Shown here in pieces: positions 45,294 through 55,268 of a stretch of DNA of 64,000 nt. A program made the position numbers and the translations under genes. The notes below the pieces were generated by a model. It made no database searches, was not told the origin of the DNA, and saw nothing but the letters and a program-made list of their open reading frames with translations. Source of the DNA: an uncultured Roseobacter sp. (GTDB taxonomy: Bacteria > Pseudomonadota > Alphaproteobacteria > Rhodobacterales > Rhodobacteraceae); the NCBI RefSeq assembly GCF_947496515.1, contig NZ_CANMDB010000001.1, positions 676,161-740,160 on the forward strand, given 5' to 3'. Positions within the stretch are counted from its first letter, which is position 1; every line of letters begins with the position of its first letter.

Positions 45294-46891
45294 TGGCCGT
45301 GCTGGAGGTAGACGGGCTGACCGTGGCGCTGCCCAAGGGGGCCGATCGTCCCTTTGCGGTGGAGGATGTAACGCTGAGCGTCGGCGCGGGCGAGATCCTC
45401 TGCATCGTGGGAGAGAGCGGATCGGGCAAATCCGTCACCGCCTTTTCGGTGATGGGGCTGGCGGATCGGCGCGCGCTGACCCCTGTTGCAGGGGCCATCC
45501 GGCTGGAAGGTGAGGATCTGCTGGAGGTAACCGACGCGCGCCTGCGCAAACTGCGCGGCGAGCGGATGGCGATGATCTTTCAGGAACCGATGACAGCGCT
45601 CAACCCCGTGCTGCGCGTGGGTGACCAGATCGCCGAGATGCTGGAGATCCACGCGGAGATGTCCGCCACCGAGCGCAAGCAGCGCGTGCTCGTCAGCATG
45701 AACGATGTGGCCCTGCCCGATCCGGAAAAGATGTACCGCTCCTACCCGCATCAGCTGTCGGGTGGGCAGCGTCAGCGGATCATGATCGCCATGGCGCTGG
45801 TGCTGGAGCCGCAGCTGCTGATTGCGGATGAGCCGACAACCGCGCTCGATGTGACAACACAGGCCCAGATCCTGGAGCTGATCAAGGACATCCAGCAGCG
45901 CAAGGGCATGGCGGTGATGTTCATCACCCATGACTTCGGCGTGGTCGCTGAAATCGCCGACCGGGTGGCCGTGATGAAACACGGTAAAATCGTGGAACAG
46001 GGCACCGTGGCCGAGGTGCTGGGCGCACCCAGGGATCCATATACGGCCAAGCTCATCGCTGCCGTGCCCTCCATGACGCCCCCCGAACGCCAGCCTGCCC
46101 AAGGCAACATCGCGCTGGAAACGGATGATCTCGTCAAGACCTACGGCACCGCCGGTCTGCTTGGGACAGGCCGCGTGGTGCAGGCGGCCCGCGACGTGGA
46201 TCTGACCGTGCGGCGGGGCGAGACGCTGGGCATCGTCGGCGAGAGCGGCTCGGGCAAATCCACAGTCGCGCGCTGTGTCATGCGGCTCATCGACCCCACC
46301 TCGGGGGCCGTGCTGATCGACGGCGAGAACATCGCCAGCCTGTCCGAGGGCCAGCTGCGCCCGCACCGCAAGGACATCCAGATCGTCTTTCAGGACCCTT
46401 ACCGCTCGCTCAACCCGCGCCGCACCGTGGGGCAGAGCATCGTGGAAGGGCCGGTGAACTTCGGCCTCTCCATGACCGAAGCACGCGACCGCGCGGCGGA
46501 TCTGATGCGGATCGTGGGGCTTTCGGCAGAGGCGCTCGATCGCTTCCCGCATCAGTTCTCCGGTGGGCAGCGCCAGCGCATCTGCATCGCCCGCGCGCTC
46601 GCGATGGAGCCGGAGATCCTCGTGGCGGATGAGGCCGTCTCGGCCCTCGATGTGTCGGTGCAGGCGCAGGTGCTCGACCTGCTCGATGATGTGCGCAAAC
46701 GCTTTGATCTGGCGATGCTCTTCATCACCCACGATCTGCGGGTCGCGGCGCAGATCTGCGATCGCATCATGGTGATGAACAAGGGCGAAGTGGTGGAGAC
46801 GGGCCCGACAGCTGCCGTCTTTGCCGATCCGCAGCACGCCTACACCCGCGCCCTGCTGGCCGCCGCCCCGGGCCAGAAGGCGCCGGCCTGA
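45293..46891 (+). CDS. ABC transporter ATP-binding protein with two nucleotide-binding domains (DppD-DppF fusion)
   Basis: 532 residues. Domain 1 has Walker A GESGSGKSVTA near residue 40, LSGGQRQRIMIA and LLIADEPTTALD; domain 2 has GESGSGKSTVA near 316, FSGGQRQRICIA and LVADEAVSALD. Each domain ends with the oligopeptide-type C-terminal extension. Start at 45293 directly follows the DppC stop; the longer frame upstream is a shadow of dppC. The fusion replaces separate DppD and DppF. Confidence 0.93.
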   Translation: MAVLEVDGLTVALPKGADRPFAVEDVTLSVGAGEILCIVGESGSGKSVTAFSVMGLADRRALTPVAGAIRLEGEDLLEVTDARLRKLRGERMAMIFQEPMTALNPVLRVGDQIAEMLEIHAEMSATERKQRVLVSMNDVALPDPEKMYRSYPHQLSGGQRQRIMIAMALVLEPQLLIADEPTTALDVTTQAQILELIKDIQQRKGMAVMFITHDFGVVAEIADRVAVMKHGKIVEQGTVAEVLGAPRDPYTAKLIAAVPSMTPPERQPAQGNIALETDDLVKTYGTAGLLGTGRVVQAARDVDLTVRRGETLGIVGESGSGKSTVARCVMRLIDPTSGAVLIDGENIASLSEGQLRPHRKDIQIVFQDPYRSLNPRRTVGQSIVEGPVNFGLSMTEARDRAADLMRIVGLSAEALDRFPHQFSGGQRQRICIARALAMEPEILVADEAVSALDVSVQAQVLDLLDDVRKRFDLAMLFITHDLRVAAQICDRIMVMNKGEVVETGPTAAVFADPQHAYTRALLAAAPGQKAPA

Positions 46892-46908
46892 CGCACGGCG
46901 GGGACCCT

Positions 46909-48297
46909 ATGGAGAGCTTTCTCGACTGGGACGCGCACCGCCTGACCGCCGCACTCACCACGCGGGCGCTCTCGGCCACAGAGGTGATGCGCGCCACGCT
47001 TGAGCGTATCGCCCAGGTCAATCCCGCCGCCAACGCCATCGTCTCGCTGCGGGGCGACGACGCCCTGATGGTCGAGGCCGCCGCGGCGGACGCAGGCGCG
47101 GTCAAAGGCCCCCTGCACGGCGTGCCCCTCGCCGTGAAGGACCTCGCGAACGTCGCCGGTTTGCCCACGACCATGGGCAGCCCGGCCCTGGCAGATCAGA
47201 TCGCCACGACCAGCGACATCATGGTGCAGCGGATGCAGGACGCGGGCGCCATCGTGATCGGCAAGACCAACACGCCCGAATTCGGGCTCGGCAGCAACAC
47301 GTTCAACCCCTTGTTTGGCATCACCGAAAACGCACTGGCGCCGGGGATGACCGCAGGCGGGTCCTCCGGCGGGGCAGCGGTGGCCCTCGCCCACCGCATG
47401 GTCTGTCTGGCGGATGGCTCGGACATGATGGGCTCGTTGCGCAACCCCGCAGGCTGGAACGGTGTCTACGGGCACAGGCCGACCTGGGGCCTGGTGCCGG
47501 GGAATGCGGCCGGGGATCTCTTTGCCCATCCGCTGTCGACACTGGGGCCGATGGCACGCTGTCCGCAGGACATCGCGCTTCTGCTGGACGTGCAGGCCGG
47601 GCCAGACCCGCGCCTGCCCTTCGGGAGGGCGTCAGCCGGTTTCGCGCGTAAGCTTGGGGCCGATGTCACCGGGCGGCGCATCGCCTGGCTGGGTGACTGG
47701 GGTGGCGCCTATCCGATGGAGGCGGGCGTGCTCGACAGCGCCGCTGGCGCCCTCGCCCATCTGGAGGCTTCGGGCTGCACCGTGGAGCCTGCCGATCCTC
47801 CCTTCCCTGCCGCGGCGCTCTGGGAGGCATGGACCACGCTGCGCGCATGGTCGGTCGCCGCCTCGCTGCGCCCGCTCTACGAGGATTCCGCAACGCGCGA
47901 CCGGCTCAAGCCCGAGGCCATCTGGGAGATTGAACGCGGCCTCGCGCTCTCCGGCCAGGAAATCCAGCGCGCGAGCGCCCTGCGGTCGGACTGGTTCCGC
48001 GCCACCGCCCGGTTCTTTGACCGTTTCGACGCCTTCGTGCTGCCCACCGCGCAATGCTGGCCTTTCCCCGCCGATATGCACTGGCCGCACGAGATCGCGG
48101 GCGTTCGGATGGACAGCTATCACCGCTGGATGGAGGTGGTTATCCCGGTGAGCCTCATCGGCCTGCCCTGTCTTGCCGTTCCCATCCCGGGACCCCGCCC
48201 GATGGGATTGCAGATTGCGGCCCGACAAGGGAATGATCTCGGCGCCTTGCAACTGGGGGCAGCGTGGCACCGGCAGATCCCATCCTCTCACCCGTGA
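46909..48297 (+). CDS. Amidase (amidase-signature family)
   Basis: 462 residues. The Ser-cisSer-Lys triad is recognisable: Lys in PLAVKDLANVAG, the cis-Ser in AGGSSGGAAVALA and the nucleophile Ser in ADGSDMMGSLRNPAGWNG. The MMGS instead of the common GGS is a subfamily variation. It is 17 nt behind the transporter ATPase and so completes a uptake-and-hydrolysis operon with the Dpp-type importer. Substrate amide unknown. Confidence 0.9.
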   Translation: MESFLDWDAHRLTAALTTRALSATEVMRATLERIAQVNPAANAIVSLRGDDALMVEAAAADAGAVKGPLHGVPLAVKDLANVAGLPTTMGSPALADQIATTSDIMVQRMQDAGAIVIGKTNTPEFGLGSNTFNPLFGITENALAPGMTAGGSSGGAAVALAHRMVCLADGSDMMGSLRNPAGWNGVYGHRPTWGLVPGNAAGDLFAHPLSTLGPMARCPQDIALLLDVQAGPDPRLPFGRASAGFARKLGADVTGRRIAWLGDWGGAYPMEAGVLDSAAGALAHLEASGCTVEPADPPFPAAALWEAWTTLRAWSVAASLRPLYEDSATRDRLKPEAIWEIERGLALSGQEIQRASALRSDWFRATARFFDRFDAFVLPTAQCWPFPADMHWPHEIAGVRMDSYHRWMEVVIPVSLIGLPCLAVPIPGPRPMGLQIAARQGNDLGALQLGAAWHRQIPSSHP

Positions 48298-48471
48298 GCT
48301 GCGGCAAATGTCTGCGCTAACACTCCAAATTGATGGCCCGGGCCCCGAAGACGGACCGAATACCGTTGTGAGCTACCCGCTTTGGACCTATTCATGCACT
48401 AGTGTCCGCACCTATGCGGGCCAGACCAATAGGCCCCACCAAGGGTCACGCATAATAGTGGAGGATACCTC

Positions 48472-49458
48472 ATGAAAACGGCAGCACTTATCGCCGCAAC
48501 GGCCCTGACCGCCACGGCAGCCTTTGCCGACGGCCACCAGGACCGGACCGGCTGGCCGCAAAGCTTTACCGTCGCCACCGCCTCGCAGGGTGGCACCTAT
48601 TTCGCCTATGGCTCGGGCTGGGCGAACCTCGTGGCCGAGGAACTGGGCCTGACAGGTGGCGGTGAAGTCACCGGCGGCCCCGGCCAGAACATGGCACTGG
48701 TGCACACCGGTGACGCGCAGTTCGGCATGACCACCATGGGCCCCGCAGCCGAAGCCATCGCCGGTGAAAGCCCCATCGCGCCCGGTCTGCAGATGACCAA
48801 CGCCTGTGCGATGTTCCCCATGTACCAGACGCCCTTTTCCGTGACGGCCCTGTCCTCCTCGGGGATCACGGCTGTGTCGGAAATCCCAGATGGCGCGCGC
48901 ATCGGCTTTGGTCCGGCCGGCTCCACCTCGGATACGTACTTCCCTCGGATGATGGAGACGCTGGGCGTTGATTTCGAACGCCGCAACGGCTCTTGGAGCG
49001 ATCTGGGCGGGCAGTTGCAGGACGGTCTGCTGGACGTGATCGCCTTTGCCGCCGGTGTGCCTGTGCCGGCGGTCAGCCAGCTTGAAGTGCAAACGGATGT
49101 GAACATCATCGAGTTCACCGAGGAAGAGCAGGCCACGATCATGGAAGCTTTCCCCGTGGCAGCCTTTGACATCGCCGCCTCCACTTACAGCACGCTGGAG
49201 GATGACGCGCGCTCGGTGTCCATGTGGAACTTTGCCATCGCCAACTGCGATCTGCCTGACAGCTTCGTCAATGCGGTGGTGGACATCATCATGTCCGACA
49301 ACGAGCGGATGATGAACATCCACAAGGCCGCACGCTCCACCCTGCCCGAGAACTGGGACAAGAACGGTGGCGTGATCGACTGGCACCCGGGAGCAGCGAA
49401 GTGGTTCATCGAGAACGCGGGCGCCGACATCCCCGCAGATCAGATCCACGGGAACTGA
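48472..49458 (+). CDS. TAXI family TRAP transporter solute-binding protein
   Basis: 328 residues. Signal peptide MKTAALIAATALTATAAFA, then TVATASQGGTYFAYGSGWANLV, the TAXI N-terminus, and IGFGPAGSTSDTYFPRMM in the middle. GGAGG lies upstream of the ATG. The 174 bp before it hold no gene and probably its promoter. It delivers a substrate, possibly glutamate or another organic acid, to the TRAP permease encoded downstream. Confidence 0.92.
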   Translation: MKTAALIAATALTATAAFADGHQDRTGWPQSFTVATASQGGTYFAYGSGWANLVAEELGLTGGGEVTGGPGQNMALVHTGDAQFGMTTMGPAAEAIAGESPIAPGLQMTNACAMFPMYQTPFSVTALSSSGITAVSEIPDGARIGFGPAGSTSDTYFPRMMETLGVDFERRNGSWSDLGGQLQDGLLDVIAFAAGVPVPAVSQLEVQTDVNIIEFTEEEQATIMEAFPVAAFDIAASTYSTLEDDARSVSMWNFAIANCDLPDSFVNAVVDIIMSDNERMMNIHKAARSTLPENWDKNGGVIDWHPGAAKWFIENAGADIPADQIHGN

Positions 49459-49471
49459 ACCAACTGACGAG

Positions 49472-49500
49472 GGCCGCACCGATGAGGTGCGGCCTTTCTT
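49472..49500 (+). terminator. Hairpin between TAXI binding protein and TRAP permease genes
   Basis: Perfect 9-bp stem GGCCGCACC / GGTGCGGCC with loop GATGA, followed by TTTCTT. It begins 14 nt after the binding-protein stop. Partial termination would give the usual excess of binding protein over permease. Confidence 0.75.
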
Positions 49501-49547
49501 GATTGCTGCCGCCCGGTGCGGCGGGACCGGCCCGAGGGAGAGCGGTG

Positions 49548-51770
49548 ATGAGCAATGTGGCACAGGATCAGGATCAGGTGGACGGCCCCATCAGCGCCGA
49601 TGGCGTCGATGAAGAACCGGTCGAAAGCAACCGCCGCCTCTTCACCGGCAACACCTACTTCGTGGTTGCAGTCATTGCGGGCGTCTATGCGATCTTTCAC
49701 ATGGCCGTGCTCAACGGCTGGTCGATCCGCGGCTGGACGGGCATCGACATCCCCTTTCTGCCGGTCTTTCCGATGGAGACCTGGAATTTCCGCATTGTCC
49801 ACATCGCGGGCGCGCTGATTCTGGGCTTTCTGCTCTATTCCGCGCGCGCCTTTCCGGAGCAGGACAAACCCGGTCGCCATCCGCTCGATCTGCTGTCATG
49901 GCTGCTGATGCTGCCCGCGCTCTACGCCTGTTACACGGCGCTCGGCTTTGCCACGGACATCGCGGGCGGTGTGATGTGGAACGGGATCGATCCCGCCATC
50001 CGCGCCGCGGAGATCTGGCACTACGGTGTGCCGCTCATCGGGGCCTCCGCCCTCGGCATTGTCATCGGCTGGATGAGAACGCGCACGCGCGGACAAATCT
50101 TGCCTGCCGACCTGCTCTTGTGCATCTGCGCCGTCGGTGTCGCGATCTATCTGATCACCATCTTTGGCACGCTGATGCGCAATGCCACCGGCACGCCCTT
50201 TGCGCCCATCGGTATGAGCCTCGCCGCCGTCGCGGGCACACTGCTGATCATGGAGATGACGCGGCGTGTCGCAGGCCTTGCCCTGATCGTGATCGCGGGG
50301 ATCTTCCTTGTCTACGTCTTCGTGGGGGACCTACTGCCAGGGTTCCTCAATGCGCCCGATATCGCCTGGGAACGGTTCTTCAGCCAAGTCTACACCGACG
50401 CGGGCATCCTCGGGCCGACAACCGCCGTCTCCTCCACCTATATCATCCTGTTCATCATCTTTGCGGCCTTCCTGCAGGCCTCCAAGGTGGGTGAATACTT
50501 CGTCAACTTCGCCTTTGCCGCCGCCGGGCGCGCACGCGGTGGCCCAGCCAAAGTGTCGATCTTTGCCAGCGGTCTGATGGGCATGATCAACGGTACCTCC
50601 GCCGGTAACGTCGTCGCGACCGGATCGCTGACCATCCCGCTGATGAAAAAGGTGGGCTACAAGCCTACCACTGCGGGTGCGGTCGAGGCCGCCGCCTCCA
50701 CCGGGGGTCAGATCATGCCGCCGATCATGGGGGCGGGTGCCTTCATCATGGCCGAGATTACCGGCATCGCCTACACGGACATCGCCATCGCCGCGATCAT
50801 CCCGGCAGTGCTCTACTTCGTGTCCGTCTATTTCATGGTGGATTTCGAGGCGGCCAAACTGGGCATGCGCGGCATGCGCGAGGACGAACTGCCCAAGTTC
50901 CGAGACATGGTGCGCCGGGTGTTTTTGTTCCTGCCGATCGTGATCCTGATCGCAGCGCTTTTCATGGGGTATTCGGTGATCCGCGCGGGCACGCTCGCCA
51001 CGGCTGCGGCCGCCGTCGTCAGTTGGCTGACGCCTTACCGCATGGGGCCGAAATCCATCGCCAAAGCCTTCGAGCTGGCCGGGATCATGTCGATCCAGAT
51101 CATCGCGGTTTGCGCCTGCGCGGGGATCATCGTGGGGGTCATCTCGCTCACCGGCGTAGGTGCGCGTTTCTCCTCCGTTCTGCTGAACATCGCCGATGCC
51201 AACCAGCTTCTGGCGCTCTTCTTTGCCATGTGCATCTCGATCTTGCTGGGCATGGGCATGCCCACCACGGCGGCCTATGCGGTGGCGGCCAGCGTGGTCG
51301 CTCCCGGCCTGGTGCAACTGGGCATCCCGGCGCTGACGGCGCATTTCTTCGTCTTCTATTTCGCCGTCGTCTCGGCCATCACACCGCCGGTGGCGCTCGC
51401 CAGCTACGCCGCGGCGGGCATCTCGGGGGCCAATCCCATGGCCACCTCGGTTGCCTCCTTCAAGGTCGGCATCGCCGCCTTCATCGTGCCGTTCATGTTC
51501 TTTTACAACAGCGCACTTCTGATGGACGGCAGCTGGTTCGAGGTGTTGCGCGCAGGCGCCACGGCCATCTTTGGCGTCTTCCTGCTGTCCTCCGGGGTTC
51601 AGGGCTGGTGGGCCGGAGCCCGCGCCGCACTCCCCATCCGGGCAGGGCTGGTGATCGTCGCGCTCTTCATGATCGAAGGCGGGCTGCTCTCGGATGTCAT
51701 CGGCATTGGCGGGGCGGTCGGTCTCTTTGTGCTGGCGCGCGCGACCGGCGGTGCCCGGGCACAGACCTGA
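49548..51770 (+). CDS. TRAP transporter permease, fused 4TM/12TM (DctQM-type)
   Basis: 740 residues. About the first 200 residues hold the small-subunit helices, then the large DctM-like part with GLMGMINGTSAGNVVATGSLTIPLMKK and STGGQIMPPIMGAGAF motifs, and GMGMPTTAAYAVAASVVAP. GAGGGAGAG lies before the ATG at 49548. TAXI systems characteristically use such fused permeases. Driven by a sodium or proton gradient. Confidence 0.93.
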   Translation: MSNVAQDQDQVDGPISADGVDEEPVESNRRLFTGNTYFVVAVIAGVYAIFHMAVLNGWSIRGWTGIDIPFLPVFPMETWNFRIVHIAGALILGFLLYSARAFPEQDKPGRHPLDLLSWLLMLPALYACYTALGFATDIAGGVMWNGIDPAIRAAEIWHYGVPLIGASALGIVIGWMRTRTRGQILPADLLLCICAVGVAIYLITIFGTLMRNATGTPFAPIGMSLAAVAGTLLIMEMTRRVAGLALIVIAGIFLVYVFVGDLLPGFLNAPDIAWERFFSQVYTDAGILGPTTAVSSTYIILFIIFAAFLQASKVGEYFVNFAFAAAGRARGGPAKVSIFASGLMGMINGTSAGNVVATGSLTIPLMKKVGYKPTTAGAVEAAASTGGQIMPPIMGAGAFIMAEITGIAYTDIAIAAIIPAVLYFVSVYFMVDFEAAKLGMRGMREDELPKFRDMVRRVFLFLPIVILIAALFMGYSVIRAGTLATAAAAVVSWLTPYRMGPKSIAKAFELAGIMSIQIIAVCACAGIIVGVISLTGVGARFSSVLLNIADANQLLALFFAMCISILLGMGMPTTAAYAVAASVVAPGLVQLGIPALTAHFFVFYFAVVSAITPPVALASYAAAGISGANPMATSVASFKVGIAAFIVPFMFFYNSALLMDGSWFEVLRAGATAIFGVFLLSSGVQGWWAGARAALPIRAGLVIVALFMIEGGLLSDVIGIGGAVGLFVLARATGGARAQT

Positions 51771-51773
51771 CGT

Positions 51774-52835
51774 TTAGCCGACCTGCACCAGGTGGTTGTC
51801 AAAGGCCATGGCGTGCTGTGCGAGGCGGGTGAAACCGCCCTGCCCGATCCGCTGCACACCGCCCAGACCGTCCGTTGCCATGGCTCCGGCCACACCACAG
51901 ACATCGGTCTGGCGCAGGGTGCGCGCAGCACCGCTTTCCAGATCAAAGACCTGCAGAGCATTCCCCCGCGGGAAACTCGCGACGAGCCGCTGCGCACCGA
52001 GGGCTGCAATGCTGCCGGCGTAGCCATCGAGACCGCGCAGAAAACCCTCTGCCATCGGCAGCAACGCCAACCCACCACCGGGCGTATAGACCCCGACAAT
52101 CGACGGCGCTGCGAACGGATCGCCCTGCCACTGAAACGCACAGGCCACACGGCCACCGGGCAGATCCGCGATATGCCGCAGGGAGTTCTGGTGCAGCGTG
52201 GCGGGCAGCTCGGCCACATCCGCGATGCGCCCCTCCGGCGCCATCAGCGTCAGGTTAGGGCGCATCTCGTCAAGGTTCAGCTTTTCCCGGCCCGTGTCGG
52301 GATGGGTGCGGATGCCACCGTTGGCCACAGCCAGTTCCCCGGTCTGAGCGATGCGGATGATCTCATGCGGGCCGACCCCGCCCGAGGGCAGCTCTCCGAT
52401 CCGCCTGTACCCGGCATCCGCGTCCCAGACGCCGATGCGCCCCGCACCAGTGGCAATGTCGTTCTCCGTGGTAAAGAGCGTCGCACCATCCGCAGAGAAT
52501 GCACCGTGCCCGTAGAAATGCCGCGCCGGGGGTGTCTCCAACCGATGTGACACGCGCCCGGTCATGCAGTCGATGACCAGCCCGTAGGTACCCGGCCTGC
52601 GGGCAAAGGCCACCGCCTCGGCGCGGTTCGGATGGGCCGCAGCCGCGTGACCCCGGGCTGGCAGGGGCTGCGAGAACGCAAGACCGCCATCCGCGCGCAA
52701 CCCGATCAGCGCATGGGCACCGTTTGGCAGCCGGGCACTGCTGAGATAGCGCGGGCCGCCAGCATCGGCCCACGCAGGCGGGACGCAGCTGGCCAGCGCC
52801 AGAACACCGCTCAGAAATCCCCGTCGTGACTGCAT
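51774..52835 (-). CDS. DUF1513 family protein (beta-propeller, exported)
   Basis: 353 residues. The N-terminus MQSRRGFLSGVLALASC is a Tat-type signal; the rest is a seven-bladed WD40/YVTN-like propeller with HPNRAEAVAFARRPG, RHFYGHGAFSADGATLFTTEND and GVGPHEIIRI. DUF1513 genes usually sit with imelysin genes in iron-uptake loci, as here. Molecular role unknown. It converges with the TRAP permease gene. Confidence 0.87.
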   Translation of the reverse strand: MQSRRGFLSGVLALASCVPPAWADAGGPRYLSSARLPNGAHALIGLRADGGLAFSQPLPARGHAAAAHPNRAEAVAFARRPGTYGLVIDCMTGRVSHRLETPPARHFYGHGAFSADGATLFTTENDIATGAGRIGVWDADAGYRRIGELPSGGVGPHEIIRIAQTGELAVANGGIRTHPDTGREKLNLDEMRPNLTLMAPEGRIADVAELPATLHQNSLRHIADLPGGRVACAFQWQGDPFAAPSIVGVYTPGGGLALLPMAEGFLRGLDGYAGSIAALGAQRLVASFPRGNALQVFDLESGAARTLRQTDVCGVAGAMATDGLGGVQRIGQGGFTRLAQHAMAFDNHLVQVG

Positions 52836-53077
52836 CCGTCAGATCTCCGTATTGCCCGAGTGCCAAGATCTTTGTCGCCCGGCCACCATCCACCCCGCGC
52901 GAGCTTGGGCGACCCGCCCGGCATCGTGCAGCTTTCCAAGAAAGGGCACCTTGGTGGCAAGATGGGCACGCATCGAAAGGGTCCCCGTTCGCAGTAAGCC
53001 TCGGAACCGAGCCGACACGGTGCGACCGGCCCGAGTGTTCTCAAGCCCGCCAGAACGACAATCGACAGCCAGCCCGA

Positions 53078-53323
53078 TCACAGCACATCGCTCAGGTGCA
53101 TCTTCCGCTTGGCCAGCTTCTTGCGATAGGCCGCCTGCCAATGACGGTACTTGCCCAGCTGCGCCTGCTGTGCGGTCAGCATCCGCACGAAGCCCGCGCG
53201 ATGCGCATCCTTCTTCAACCCTTTGAAAAGCGACTTTTGCGCCTTGGTCATCGAGCAGCCGATGCAATGGCCTTCGCGCTTGAACTTGCACACGTCGATA
53301 CAGGGGCTGGGCGTTTTGGGCAT
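53078..53323 (-). CDS. DUF1289 family small Cys-rich protein
   Basis: 81 residues. SPCIDVCKFKREGHCIGC has the four-cysteine metal-binding motif of DUF1289. AAGGA lies 6 nt upstream of the ATG at 53323; a GTG 21 nt earlier would add seven residues. The C-terminal part is basic. It lies between the imelysin and DUF1513 genes in the same orientation. Function unknown. Confidence 0.85.
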   Translation of the reverse strand: MPKTPSPCIDVCKFKREGHCIGCSMTKAQKSLFKGLKKDAHRAGFVRMLTAQQAQLGKYRHWQAAYRKKLAKRKMHLSDVL

Positions 53324-53379
53324 CGTCTGTCCTTGCTGAGACACAAAATAGCTGGGACCGGAAACGGTGAATTACAAGA

Positions 53380-53481
53380 CGCGCCCGAGCGCCCTTCGGA
53401 GGGGACGATCGGGCGCGCAAGGGGCCGCCTGTCGGCAGCTCTCGCAAGGGGGTGACACCGCGGGGAACCTCTGTCACCCCC
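53380..53481 (-). terminator. Two hairpins downstream of the imelysin gene
   Basis: Inverted repeats GGGGGTGACA / TGTCACCCCC (53448-53457 / 53472-53481) and CGCGCCCGA / TCGGGCGCG (53380-53388 / 53409-53417) lie in the 170-bp gap between imelysin and DUF1289. Read on the minus strand the second is followed by TCTTGT, a weak terminator; the first may stabilise the imelysin mRNA end. Confidence 0.45.
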
Positions 53482-53492
53482 CTGCGGATCCT

Positions 53493-54752
53493 TTACTGAA
53501 AGACAGCGTCCGGATTATCGAGGCTGTCGGAGCCTTCGAACTCGATCTGCTCGACGCCAAGTGCCGCCACAGCCCGCTCAATGGACCGGGTCTGATCCAC
53601 CAGCGCATCCACGGCCCCCATGATCAGCGCCTCGCCCGCGTCATTGCCGCGTTCCAGCATCATGTCATAGGCGAAACCGGCCTCTGCGGCGGTCTTCATC
53701 TCGGACATCTCCAGCATGGTGGTGTCGAGCTTGGCGCGCAGCTCCGCATCCACACCCGCATCCGCCTCGGCCACCAGCGCCGACAGCGACGGGCCGGAGA
53801 CCACGGTGCCGTCAATCGACGTATAGCTGCCCAGATAGACGTTGCGGATGCCCATGGCGTCATAGAAATGACTGTTGTGCGTATTGTCCGAGAAGCAATC
53901 GTGCTCTTCCTCGGGATCGTTGAGCATCAGGCCAAGGCGCATCCGCTCCCCAGCTTGTTCACCGTAGCTGAGCGAGCCCATTCCGGTCAGGATCGTGCTG
54001 ATCCCGGCGTTTTCGTCTGCGGTCAGTTGGGTGCGGGCCTCCCCGCCATCCTGCCATTGCGCCACCATCCATTCCAGATCGGAAACCAGCAGCTCCGTCG
54101 CGGCTGTCAGATAGTCGGCGCGGCGGTCGCAGTGTCCGCCCGTGCAGGCCTCACCCGTGGCATAATCCGTCCACGGGCGGTTGCCGGCACCAGGGCCGTG
54201 ACCGTTAAGATCCTGACCCCAAAGAAGAAATTCAACAGCGTGATAGCCTGTGGCCACGTTCGATTCCACACCATCCGCCTCGTGCAGCGCCCCTTCGAGC
54301 AGCGCGGGCGTGATCTCGGCTGCATCGACCGTCTCGCCGGAGAGCGTAAAGGACGGGTTGGCAATCACATTGAGCACGGCGTATTCATTCTCGTCCGTGG
54401 CCCCGCCATAGGTCGCATCCACGTAGTCGATCAGCCCCTCATCCAGCGGCCAGGCGTTCACCTTGCCTTCCCAGTCGTCCACAATGGCATTGCCAAAGCG
54501 GTAGACCTCGGTCTGCTGGTACGGCACGCGCGCGGCAAGCCAGGCGTGTTTGGCCGCCTCCAGCGCCTCGGCGGACGGCGTCTCGGTCAGTGTCTGCACA
54601 GCGGCCAGCAGCGTCTGCGCGCTGGTCAGGCTGTCGGTATATTTGGCCAGCGCAATATCGGCATATGTGCCCAATACCGCCGCCTTATCCGCGAATGCGG
54701 GTGCGGCTGCCAGCAGCACTGTGCCCAGTGCGGTCGTCATCGTCAGTTTCAT
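53493..54752 (-). CDS. Imelysin family protein (IrpA-like)
   Basis: 419 residues with a signal peptide (MKLTMTTALGTVLLAAAPAFA). The GxHxxE motif occurs as TGYHAVEFLLWGQD, followed by the RPWTDY segment, and RDCF-like EEHDCFSDNTHNSH. This long form with two helical bundles is the IrpA type, an iron-regulated periplasmic or outer-membrane protein for iron handling. GAGGGAAAG precedes the ATG. Third partner of the HemP locus in gene order. Confidence 0.92.
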   Translation of the reverse strand: MKLTMTTALGTVLLAAAPAFADKAAVLGTYADIALAKYTDSLTSAQTLLAAVQTLTETPSAEALEAAKHAWLAARVPYQQTEVYRFGNAIVDDWEGKVNAWPLDEGLIDYVDATYGGATDENEYAVLNVIANPSFTLSGETVDAAEITPALLEGALHEADGVESNVATGYHAVEFLLWGQDLNGHGPGAGNRPWTDYATGEACTGGHCDRRADYLTAATELLVSDLEWMVAQWQDGGEARTQLTADENAGISTILTGMGSLSYGEQAGERMRLGLMLNDPEEEHDCFSDNTHNSHFYDAMGIRNVYLGSYTSIDGTVVSGPSLSALVAEADAGVDAELRAKLDTTMLEMSEMKTAAEAGFAYDMMLERGNDAGEALIMGAVDALVDQTRSIERAVAALGVEQIEFEGSDSLDNPDAVFQ

Positions 54753-54785
54753 TGGTGGCTTTCCCTCTTGGTAAACTCTGTTCCG

Positions 54786-55268
54786 TCAGTGCAAAAGCAC
54801 GACATTATCCGGACGGGTGGTGCGCGCGTGGGCGCACTGTCCCGCGTGGATCTTTTGCGTGGCCAGACCGACCTGCCCCGCCATCAGGGCAACCCGTTCC
54901 GCATGGGCCGGCAGCACCACGAGGGCTGAGACCATGGCCGCATCCCCGAGTTCGCCCTCCGCCGCCGCCCGCACGATCTGCAGGAAAACCGCCTCATCAG
55001 CGCCCAGGCAATCGCACTGCAGCCCGTGCCGCACCAACGGCCGCCGGGCAAAGGTCGAGAGTGTCCGGATCAGATCCTCGAACACGCGCATTTCCTTCGC
55101 AGCCGTGCCCTGCGGCAAGTGGAGGGCAAAGCCGTTCCAGACTGTCGCCTGCCCTTCGGGACCCTCACACCAGAGGCGCAATTCGCGCACCAGAAGGGCT
55201 TCCCAGGGGTCCAGCGCAGACAGACATCCGACCGAGACGCCTCCGTGCCTGTGACATCCGCTGCTCAT
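54786..55268 (-). CDS. Hypothetical protein coupled to hemP
   Basis: 160 residues. The ATG overlaps the hemP stop (ATGA). The sequence contains SVGCLSALDPWEALLVRELRLWCEG and GLQCDCLGADEAVFLQIVRAAAEGELG, mostly helical, with about five cysteines and several histidines (CHRHGG, and QCAHART near the end). No signal peptide and no recognised domain. Its tight coupling to hemP and imelysin suggests an iron or haem role; that is inference. Confidence 0.7.
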   Translation of the reverse strand: MSSGCHRHGGVSVGCLSALDPWEALLVRELRLWCEGPEGQATVWNGFALHLPQGTAAKEMRVFEDLIRTLSTFARRPLVRHGLQCDCLGADEAVFLQIVRAAAEGELGDAAMVSALVVLPAHAERVALMAGQVGLATQKIHAGQCAHARTTRPDNVVLLH

